64,000 bases of DNA, taken from NCBI GenBank assembly GCA_020052375.1, contig JAGVPG010000004.1:1-64000 (forward strand), given 5' to 3'. Numbering within the stretch: position 1 is the first letter of the stretch; each line of letters begins with the position of its first letter. Shown piece after piece: positions 1-7,779 of the stretch. The translations under genes were made by a program, and so were the position numbers. The notes under the pieces are model-generated. The model was not told where the DNA came from. It worked only from the letters and a program-made list of their open reading frames with translations, and did no database searches. The DNA is from Actinomycetota bacterium. Lineage in GTDB: Bacteria > Actinomycetota > JAHEXW01 > JAGVPG01.

Positions 1-1
1 G

Positions 2-787
2 ACCGGGCTCAACGAGGCGTTTGTAATCGGTGAGGAAACCAGAGATAGACTGATATCCGAAGATCCAAAAAGCGCTGAGATTATAAAGCCATTCCTTGCT
101 GGCCGCGATATAAAGCGCTACATACCTCCAAGATCAGATAAGTTCCTGATTTTCACGAGGAGAGGTATCAACATAAAAAAATATCCTGCTATTGAACGCC
201 ATCTCCATAAATATAAGGATAGGCTTACACCAAAGCCAAATGGCTGGACAGGGAAAGATTGGAAGGGTAGAAAACCTGGTTCTTATAAATGGTATGAGAT
301 TCAAGACACCATTGACTATTATAAAGAGTTTGAAAAACCAAAAATTCTTTGGCCAGGTATTAGTGCAGAGGTTACTTCATTTGCAGTTGACGAATCAGGT
401 TTCTATGGAAACGATAATAATCAACTAATTATTTCCGATGACTTATATCTGCTTGGAATACTCAACTCTTTAGTCATGAAGTTCTTTCTAACAAATATTT
501 GCGACATAGTGCAGGGTGGATTCTATCGACTGAAAATAATCTATGTGAGTAGCCTTCCAATAATTCAAATAGATAAGTCAGTACAAGAAAGAAAAGCTCA
601 GAGTAAAAGACTGCGGAACTCTGTTGAAGTAATGCTCGAACTAAACAAAAAAATTGCGTATACGAAAACACCTTATGAAATAACAGCAATCCGAAACCAG
701 ATCGACGCCATCGACCGCCAGATCGACCAGCTCGTATATGAGTTGTATGGATTGACGGATGAGGAAATCAAAATAGTGGAGGGATAA
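2..787 (+). CDS. C-terminal part of a type IIG/Eco57I-like restriction-modification enzyme (5' truncated by window edge)
   Basis: Open frame from base 2 (TGLNEAFVIGEETRDRLI...IIKPFLAGRDIKRYIPP...) continues in frame through the listed 476-787 ORF; 'KPFLAGRDIKRY' and 'YLLGILNSLVMKFFL' are typical of TaqI/Eco57I-like specificity regions; the ends (QIDAIDRQIDQLVYELYGLT) also fit. Confidence 0.75.
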   Translation, partial: TGLNEAFVIGEETRDRLISEDPKSAEIIKPFLAGRDIKRYIPPRSDKFLIFTRRGINIKKYPAIERHLHKYKDRLTPKPNGWTGKDWKGRKPGSYKWYEIQDTIDYYKEFEKPKILWPGISAEVTSFAVDESGFYGNDNNQLIISDDLYLLGILNSLVMKFFLTNICDIVQGGFYRLKIIYVSSLPIIQIDKSVQERKAQSKRLRNSVEVMLELNKKIAYTKTPYEITAIRNQIDAIDRQIDQLVYELYGLTDEEIKIVEG

Positions 788-854
788 GTATGAGAATGCT
801 GTTAGAATCGAAATGTCTAAAATCTTATTTATTAATTAGAAGATTCATACCTCG

Positions 855-2801
855 ATGAGTTGGGACGATGGTCTTTCTAGTGAACAAAAAGCTGCTGCTT
901 CACACATAGGTCAGCATGCGCGTCTTCTCGCAGGTCCCGGTACAGGAAAAACGCTGAGTCTTACAAGAAGGATTATCTATCTAATCAAAGAAGTGGAAGT
1001 TCCTGCATCTGAGATCTTGGTTGTAACGTTTACTCGAGCCGCAATGACTGAACTTAGAAACAGGTTGGCGAGCGAGCTTGGACAAGGTGCAATTCTCCCC
1101 CACATTGCTACTCTACATTCATTTGCTTTAAGTACAATTCTTCAAAGTCCATCGGGGACTCGACTACCGCAACCAATTCGCATTGCAGACGATTATGAGG
1201 AACGGTGGATTGTCCAGGAGGATCTAAAAGAAATTCTTGGAGCAAGAATTAGAGACATTCAGGAGCTTATGAATAAAATGTCCGCGGACTGGGAACAATT
1301 GACTGCAGATGTAGATGGCTACGAAGAAAGATTTCCCAACCCGGAGTTTCTTGCAGCATGGAGAGAACACCGAAGAGTATATGGTTATACATTGCGAGCT
1401 GAGCTCGTATATCAGTTGAAGAACTCGTTAACGGAAGGTGGTATTGATTTCTATGATCCACCCCAATATGTGCTGGTTGACGAGTATCAAGACTTAAATG
1501 CTTGTGATTTGTCTGTTATACACTCCCTTGTTAATTCAGGTGCTGAATTATATGGAGCAGGCGATGATGACCAAAGCATTTATGCATTTAGATATGCAAA
1601 TCCGAATGGAATAAGGAATTTTAGTTCTGATTTTGATCCATCCAGGGACCTTGAGCTTGTTGAATGTAAAAGATGTGATAGCACCATTATTGATCTTGGT
1701 TTATTTATTGCGCGCCAGGATCCACGTCGCTTTCCAAAACTATTAAGGTGTAGTCCAAGGGCTGGAGAAGGATTGGTCGAACTATTAAGATTTCCAAATC
1801 AAAACGCTGAAGCACAGTCTATTGCTGATATATGTAAATGGCTTGTAGACGTACAGCATTTAGAACAAGGTAATATATTAATTCTTTTCAGAAGTGACCA
1901 TAATCGGCAGTTTTCAAAATTAATCCAAGAATATTTGGCTAGGAGGGGGCTAAATTTCTCAATAAATATAGATCCCTTAGCGCCATTGAACTGTTTAAGA
2001 GACGATAACAACAATGAACAAGTTGAAGGTCGTTGCGTTTTCGCACTTATGCGTTTATTAGTAGACAGAAACGATAGCCTAGCTTGGCGAACACTTCTAA
2101 AACTTAGAGCAAATAATATTGGATCTTCAGCAATATCAGCTCTCTATGGCCTATCACGAAGGTCTGGTGAAACCTTTTCAATGAGTATTCAAAGAGTAAA
2201 AGCTAACCCAGGACTAATCCCACGCTTTGGCTCTGTAATAAAAAGAGAAATAGAAGAAATTGAACTAATCCTTGTTGACTATAGTTTTAACAATCCCGAT
2301 ACCTTATACGAAGATTTATCTCAGTTTGTTGAAACGCAGGTTAACAGTGATAGTGAGCGTGAGGATGTGCTTAAGTTGTTTAGAAGCGTACTCAGGCCTG
2401 AGACGCCTACTAATCTTCCTGTTCTCATTCAATCATTAACAGTTACATTGGGTGACAAGGAACAAGACATGGTGGCTGGAGCAATAAACATGATGACCAT
2501 GCATCAAGCAAAGGGACTAACTGCAGATGCTGTATTTATTATTGCCTGTGAAGATGAATATATTCCAGGTAGAAACCAAGGAGAGCTAGAAGAAGATGAA
2601 CGGAGACTCCTATATGTTTCAATAACTCGTGCAAAGCATTATGTTTTTATTACACATTGTCAGAACCGGACAGGTTCACAGCAACGCAGTGGTAGGAATA
2701 CGGATACTTCAAATCGAACCCTTTGTCGTTTTCTTAGCGGTGGGCTAATTTCTTCGAGAGATGGGCAAGAGTTCTGCAATAGCCTGAACCAGCATATATA
2801 G
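855..2801 (+). CDS. UvrD/Rep-family SF1 ATP-dependent helicase
   Basis: Walker A AGPGTGKT, 'VDEYQDLN', 'GDDDQSIYAFR', 'TMHQAKGLTADAVFI', 'RLLYVSITRAK'. Confidence 0.85.
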   Translation: MSWDDGLSSEQKAAASHIGQHARLLAGPGTGKTLSLTRRIIYLIKEVEVPASEILVVTFTRAAMTELRNRLASELGQGAILPHIATLHSFALSTILQSPSGTRLPQPIRIADDYEERWIVQEDLKEILGARIRDIQELMNKMSADWEQLTADVDGYEERFPNPEFLAAWREHRRVYGYTLRAELVYQLKNSLTEGGIDFYDPPQYVLVDEYQDLNACDLSVIHSLVNSGAELYGAGDDDQSIYAFRYANPNGIRNFSSDFDPSRDLELVECKRCDSTIIDLGLFIARQDPRRFPKLLRCSPRAGEGLVELLRFPNQNAEAQSIADICKWLVDVQHLEQGNILILFRSDHNRQFSKLIQEYLARRGLNFSINIDPLAPLNCLRDDNNNEQVEGRCVFALMRLLVDRNDSLAWRTLLKLRANNIGSSAISALYGLSRRSGETFSMSIQRVKANPGLIPRFGSVIKREIEEIELILVDYSFNNPDTLYEDLSQFVETQVNSDSEREDVLKLFRSVLRPETPTNLPVLIQSLTVTLGDKEQDMVAGAINMMTMHQAKGLTADAVFIIACEDEYIPGRNQGELEEDERRLLYVSITRAKHYVFITHCQNRTGSQQRSGRNTDTSNRTLCRFLSGGLISSRDGQEFCNSLNQHI

Positions 2802-2841
2802 TTTAAAAGAGCTGATTAAACTACTAGTTTTGTAACTACAT

Positions 2842-2991
2842 TTATTTTGATGATTTGCGTGTTTTCTTCTTTTCTCTCTGAGAAAGTGCACTAGCGGCAG
2901 AAGATTTTGAGTCCTTACTTGTTCGTTTGTCCCTAAGTACTTTTGAAGCTTGTTTTGCGACTTTGGCACTCGTCACTTTTTTAGCCATCAT
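2842..2991 (-). CDS. small Lys/Ser-rich conserved-type protein (49 aa), not in the supplied ORF track
   Basis: Hand translation: MMAKKVTSAKVAKQASKVLRDKRTSKDSKSSAASALSQREKKKTRKSSK*. Confidence 0.6.
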   Translation of the reverse strand: MMAKKVTSAKVAKQASKVLRDKRTSKDSKSSAASALSQREKKKTRKSSK

Positions 2992-3020
2992 AAAACTTCT
3001 TTCGTATCGCGGTATCGTTG

Positions 3021-3155
3021 TTATGGGTTAAAATTAGTTCCCCCGCAGGATGGACATGGTGGTAGCGTATCGTCAGTGTCGTCTAAACGTACTTTTTGTC
3101 CACAATTAGTGCATGTGTAGGTTCCAATCCCTGGTTTTTCTCCTGTAGTTGACAT
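3021..3155 (-). CDS. small zinc-ribbon protein (44 aa), not in the supplied ORF track
   Basis: Hand translation: MSTTGEKPGIGTYTCTNCGQKVRLDDTDDTLPPCPSCGGTNFNP*, two CxxC knuckles. Confidence 0.7.
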   Translation of the reverse strand: MSTTGEKPGIGTYTCTNCGQKVRLDDTDDTLPPCPSCGGTNFNP

Positions 3156-3384
3156 ACTAAGGACCCCCTTTCGAATTTCCGTGCATTCTAAACATAACGA
3201 ACGAATGTTCGCATGTCAAGTCCAAGCTTATATTCTATATATATATATATATTGCTTTAAGTGCTAATCGGAGAGATAATATCAGCACTTTGTTAGTTAA
3301 AAAGATGAGGATTTCTGCCTGATTATATGTTGATTTTGGAGGATGACAAAGCAAGAATGATTCATCGAAAACACAGTCGTACGT

Positions 3385-4119
3385 TTGGGCGTTGATGTGA
3401 ATAAAGAACCACGTGTAAAGAAAATATTGGTTTCTTTCGGTGAACGGAGGCTAAGGGGCGAAATCGGCAAGGTCTTCGTTGGTGGTGAATGCTGTCCGAA
3501 GGTAGGGCTTCGCGATGTATTTGACCGGGACATGTCGATTTGGACTAAAGAGGAAAGACGTTTTATTTGGAATGCCCATTTTGATTTTTTAGTTATAGAT
3601 AAGGATCACAAGCCGATTACCGCAATCGAGTTTGATGGATCGCAGCACTCCAATTCTCAACAAAGACATAGAGACACACTGAAAGATACAATCTGCAGGA
3701 AAGCAAGTCTACCCTTAATGAGGTTTTCAACTACTGACTTACACCCAACACCAGGGCTAGACGATCAGACATGGGCAAGTTTCATGATGTCCGTTAAAGC
3801 GGTGGCAGGCCAAAGCGCCGATCAGGTCTTTCAATTGATTCTTGAGTACTTAAAGTGGAGCGTAAGTGAAATTAACAAAGGGGAAGAAAACTCTTCGTTA
3901 ACGCGCGGTTTTGTGCCATTCTTTAGCGTTGAGGAATTCGCGCAAATCCTTATTAATTCAAAGCATTCTCAAGAGAACGCGCTGATTATTCTCCAACTCA
4001 AGGCAATTATTCATGATATAAAGGGAAAAATGATAGAAGTTAATCCTGATTTGACTGATGATGAGTTCGCTGAGTATATGACGTCAATACTTGAAAAGTC
4101 AGAGGGTCAGAGTCAATGA
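3385..4119 (+). CDS. DUF2726-like nuclease-fold protein
   Basis: 'FLVIDKDHKPITAIEFDGSQHSN...RDTLKDTICRKASLPLMRF' resembles the DUF2726 endonuclease-like core; start codon uncertain. Confidence 0.55.
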   Translation: MGVDVNKEPRVKKILVSFGERRLRGEIGKVFVGGECCPKVGLRDVFDRDMSIWTKEERRFIWNAHFDFLVIDKDHKPITAIEFDGSQHSNSQQRHRDTLKDTICRKASLPLMRFSTTDLHPTPGLDDQTWASFMMSVKAVAGQSADQVFQLILEYLKWSVSEINKGEENSSLTRGFVPFFSVEEFAQILINSKHSQENALIILQLKAIIHDIKGKMIEVNPDLTDDEFAEYMTSILEKSEGQSQ

Positions 4120-4262
4120 AGAAGGGGTCAGGTCTTGTATTTTGACATTTCGTGATTCCGTTTTTCTGGGTTCTTCGACGACCTGACGGTCGCCTCAGAG
4201 ATAACACTATTGAGCTGCAGAAGTTTTGAGGTTCCAAAATGGAACCTCAAACAGTTCGGGAG

Positions 4263-4287
4263 GCCGACCTAAAGGTCGGCTGCTACA
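4263..4287. repeat. dispersed palindromic repeat GCCGACCTnnAGGTCGGC(x)GCTACA, copy 1 (others 5423-5447, 37617-37641, 43391-43415)
   Basis: GCCGACCTAAAGGTCGGC; near-identical cores at four intergenic sites. Confidence 0.85.
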
Positions 4288-4366
4288 AAGACCTCTCGAA
4301 TCGCGGATTGCTAATTACTCGTTATCGAGCGCCTCTGAATAGCACCTTTTTGTCTGTATCCACACA

Positions 4367-4390
4367 GTTCCATGGTCTAGACCATGGAAC
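4367..4390. repeat. 24-bp perfect palindrome
   Basis: GTTCCATGGTCT|AGACCATGGAAC. Confidence 0.95.
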
Positions 4391-4455
4391 CACTCACGAG
4401 CTGGTGGCGTGTTTTGGATTGCAAGGTCTGTAACGCAAATGGTTAAATAGTCTTT

Positions 4456-5196
4456 ATGAGATATTACTTCTATTTGGATGAGACAGGTGATCATGGTCTG
4501 TCTTTTATTGATGAAAACTTTCCTATATTTCTACTATGCGGGTGTCTGATCAGCGCGGAAGCTATCGCAAAGCTGAACGAGGAACTAGACGATCTAAAGG
4601 TAGATTTCTTTGGTTCCACGGAAGTAATTCTTCACTCGCGGGACATAAGGAAATGCGAGGGTGCTTTTCAAAGACTGTTTGATCTTGAACTGAAAGCCAG
4701 ATTCTACAAGGAACTCAATACCCTTATATCCAAGGCGGACTTTAATATCATTGGCGGAGCAGTCAACAAAACCGAACATATAAAGCGATATGGGAAAGGA
4801 GCAGCTGATCCGTATGCCCTTTCGTTCTCATTCATTCTAGAAAGAATGGTCTATTGTCTTGATAATCGTGACCGGAAATCTGTCGTTGATATCCACGTAG
4901 AGAAGCGTGGCAAAAAGGAAGATCGTTTGCTTATTGGGCATTTCAACTCAACAGTTGATGGGGGAACATATTACGTATCGTCTGAAAGATTAAAACATCG
5001 GATTGCAGACTTTAGATTTCACAGTAAACTCGAAAATATTAATGGGCTGCAACTGGCAGACCTGTGTGCATATCCACTAGCGCGATATGTTATGAATCCG
5101 GAAATGCCTAGTCCAGCCTTTGAAATCATTAAAGATAAGATCTACTGTGATCGTAAAGGAAGATTTGACGGTTGGGGGTTGAAAGTATTTCCATAA
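4456..5196 (+). CDS. DUF3800 domain protein
   Basis: MRYYFYLDETGDHG... N-terminus and 'LQLADLCAYPLARY' C-terminal motif. Confidence 0.75.
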   Translation: MRYYFYLDETGDHGLSFIDENFPIFLLCGCLISAEAIAKLNEELDDLKVDFFGSTEVILHSRDIRKCEGAFQRLFDLELKARFYKELNTLISKADFNIIGGAVNKTEHIKRYGKGAADPYALSFSFILERMVYCLDNRDRKSVVDIHVEKRGKKEDRLLIGHFNSTVDGGTYYVSSERLKHRIADFRFHSKLENINGLQLADLCAYPLARYVMNPEMPSPAFEIIKDKIYCDRKGRFDGWGLKVFP

Positions 5197-5654
5197 AACA
5201 AAAAGTCCCCCGAAGGAGACCTCTCGCCGACCGGGGACACCCCGATCCAAGTACATTGTAAAACATTTTTTTGGTTTTTGTCAAAAATATTTTACGCTCA
5301 GCCTGCCAGTTCTTTAATTTCTTTAAAAACGATACATGATTGTTGTATCTTGAATTGCCATTCCTGCTATACGCGTGTTTCTATAGTTTGCTCACTTCGT
5401 TTGGAATGACACAAGGAGAGTGGCCGACCTGAAAGTCGGCGGCTACAAGATACTTATTTTCCCGTTTTACGATTTACCGTTTGTGAACAATGTGCATTGT
5501 GGGAGCAGGAGGCGAAAACAACAGCATTATACATCCTGTGCTTGGGGAGGTTGAAGAATTCTTCGAGCGTGATATCTTTAGCGAGAAGATTTACTTCAAC
5601 CTAGCCCGGGCACACATATTTTATGTCTTTCACTTACTGCGAGCACTCACTTTT

Positions 5655-6410
5655 CTAGAGTTCTTGGCGTTGGAAGATCAAGAGAGCGGTAACTAGAAAC
5701 AACACTGTCAGTATCAGCGTGGTGAGGATCGGCCAGTAAGATTGGGCGATGCCGGCTTGTCCTTTTAGGATCTTGTCCGCTAGAGTCGGGAGAGCGCCCG
5801 GGGAGTATTTAGAAAGGGCTGTATTGAAGACAGGTAGGATCGAAAGGACTGCGAAACCGAGGATGGACAGGCCGCCGGCGGCGATCTGGTTGGAGAAGAC
5901 AGTAGAAAAAGAGAGAGTAATGACGATGATCAGGAAATAATAGACGAGGAATAGCAGGTTTGCCTGGGTAAAAGCAGCCGACTTGTCTCCGCCAAAGATG
6001 GCTAGCGCGTACAGATAACAGATGAACGCGCCGATCTTGATCGATCCGAGTATCAATATGGATTGAGCGAGAAGTTTGGACAGCACGAAAGCGGTTCTTG
6101 AGACAGGTTTTGTGAGGACCAGCTGGATCGTATTACGGGCTTTCTCCTCGCTGACAAGCCCCATAGTAAACAGGATCGTTGCCAGGATACCCATTTGCGC
6201 CAGATTTTTTGTCCATTGTATCAACGCGTCAAGCAGGACGGGCTCCGGGATCTTGATCGATATGCCTTTCGGCATGGCGAAGCTTATGATCTGTGGAGTA
6301 TATTTCGCGGCTGGCGGGGAGAGCAGAGCGAAGAAAAGAAACACTGCCGGGACGACCCACAGTCTGTAAGTCTTTCCGATCGCTAGTAGCTCCTTTTTAA
6401 AGAGCGCCAT
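5655..6410 (-). CDS. ABC-2 type transporter permease
   Basis: Multiple hydrophobic segments, 'EEKARNTIQLVLTKPVSRTAFVLSKLLA'; next to an ATPase. Confidence 0.8.
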   Translation of the reverse strand: MALFKKELLAIGKTYRLWVVPAVFLFFALLSPPAAKYTPQIISFAMPKGISIKIPEPVLLDALIQWTKNLAQMGILATILFTMGLVSEEKARNTIQLVLTKPVSRTAFVLSKLLAQSILILGSIKIGAFICYLYALAIFGGDKSAAFTQANLLFLVYYFLIIVITLSFSTVFSNQIAAGGLSILGFAVLSILPVFNTALSKYSPGALPTLADKILKGQAGIAQSYWPILTTLILTVLFLVTALLIFQRQEL

Positions 6411-6414
6411 GGTT

Positions 6415-7338
6415 CTATGCCTCTCCCATCATATTCATGAAGATCTCCTCGAGCGAAGGTTCCGCCGTCTGAAAACTTTTCAAAGCGACCCCGGAATCGG
6501 CGATCAATCGCGGGAGTTCTTTTTGGCCGCTTTCGATATCTTTTGTCTTAACGGTCAGGATAAAGGATTCCGTCCGTTCGATCTTCTCGATCCACGCGAG
6601 ATCCTTGATCGATTCCTCAAAACGAGAGGGGTTGGATTCAAACTCGATGGTGAACGATGGTTTAGCGTACCCTTCTTTCAATGTGTCAAGATTCGCCTCG
6701 GTCATCAGTTTTCCCTTGTTCAGGATGGCGACGGAATCGCATACGCGTTCGACGTCATTCAATATATGAGTAGAGAAGAATACAGTGATCTCTTTGCCGA
6801 GAGATCCGATCAGCTCCAGAACTTCTTTACGCCCGATCGGGTCCAGAGCCGATGTCGGCTCGTCCATCAGGATGACTTCCGGATCATTCATAAGTGCCTG
6901 GGCGATCCCAAGCCTCTGTTTCATACCTCTTGAGTATCCGCCGATCTTCTTTCCGACACCGGTCAGGCCGGTGAGGTCAAGCAGTTGTTCGATCTTCCTC
7001 TTTGACGCGCTGGTAGGGAGATTGAAGATGCCGGCGACAAATCCGAGGTATTCATCAGCTGTCATCCAGCCATAGAAGCTCGGGACGTCGGGAAGAAAAC
7101 CGATGACTTTCCGGACAGCGGAAGCATCCTTGACTACATCATAACCCAAGATGCGCGCGGTCCCTGATGTGGGTCTGGCAAGGCCGGTAAGCAACCGTTG
7201 CGTAGTCGTCTTGCCGGCGCCGTTCGGCCCGAGAAATCCAAAGACGCTACCCTGTTCCACAGTAAGCGATAGATGATCGACGGCCGCTTGTTTGCCGAAT
7301 ACCTTGGTGAGTTCGTCGACCTCGATAGCATTACTCAT
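6415..7338 (-). CDS. ABC transporter ATP-binding protein
   Basis: GPNGAGKTT, 'YSRGMKQRLGIAQAL', 'VILMDEPTSALDP'; start trimmed to MSNAIEVDELTKVFGK. Confidence 0.9.
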   Translation of the reverse strand: MSNAIEVDELTKVFGKQAAVDHLSLTVEQGSVFGFLGPNGAGKTTTQRLLTGLARPTSGTARILGYDVVKDASAVRKVIGFLPDVPSFYGWMTADEYLGFVAGIFNLPTSASKRKIEQLLDLTGLTGVGKKIGGYSRGMKQRLGIAQALMNDPEVILMDEPTSALDPIGRKEVLELIGSLGKEITVFFSTHILNDVERVCDSVAILNKGKLMTEANLDTLKEGYAKPSFTIEFESNPSRFEESIKDLAWIEKIERTESFILTVKTKDIESGQKELPRLIADSGVALKSFQTAEPSLEEIFMNMMGEA

Positions 7339-7534
7339 CGCCTCTCCTGCCGAGGACGAAGTACACGATCGGACCGAGGAGCTCACCGAGTATGATCACC
7401 AGGATCCAGATGAGTTTATTCCCGCCGGTCACTTTCTTACGCTTTGACAGGTCGATAAGGGCTGCGATCTGCATCACGAGTTGAAGGATGATGATCGGTA
7501 GTAGTACAAGCAGCAATGCTGAATAGAACTTCAC
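7331..7534 (-). CDS. PLDc_N-type small membrane protein
   Basis: Two TM segments, 'KLIWILVIILGELLGPIVYFVLGR'. Confidence 0.7.
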   Translation of the reverse strand: MKFYSALLLVLLPIIILQLVMQIAALIDLSKRKKVTGGNKLIWILVIILGELLGPIVYFVLGRRGDE

Positions 7535-7669
7535 TTAGCCTCCATGCACTATTGGTAAATATGATTGATCCATATAAGTATAGCAATATCCGTGCGACCC
7601 TTCCCGCTAAGGAAACGGGTTGATTAATAATAAAGATAGTTTATAATAGATATAAGGAATGATTATTGC

Positions 7670-7761
7670 GGGGGCAAAGGCGCTGGGCGCTCCGCGGGCT
7701 GCAAACCCGTTGGCCTTGCCTGAACCGCAAGGAGGAGGTTCGATTCCCCTTGCCCCCTCCA
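7670..7761 (+). tRNA. SelC-like (tRNA-Sec architecture) tRNA with GCA (Cys) anticodon and U73, CCA encoded
   Basis: 8-bp acceptor GGGGGCAA/TTGCCCCC; anticodon stem GCGGG/CCCGT with loop CTGCAAA (anticodon GCA 7701-7703); long variable arm CCTTGC-CTGAACC-GCAAGG; T-loop TTCGATT with stem GG(A)GG/CCCC; T73 then CCA; ends 18 nt before selB. Confidence 0.85.
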
Positions 7762-7779
7762 TAGAGGGAGATAAGAGAT

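Noticed and set aside
3236-3254. (AT)n run as a functional element
   Set aside because: Simple dinucleotide repeat in an intergenic region.
7670-7761. Reading the tRNA as an ordinary tRNA-Cys or as a tRNA-Sec with a mere sequencing error
   Set aside because: An ordinary tRNA-Cys lacks the long variable arm and 8-bp acceptor. An error at one base would not also explain U73 and the bulged T-stem. A read error at 7701 still cannot be excluded without raw data.
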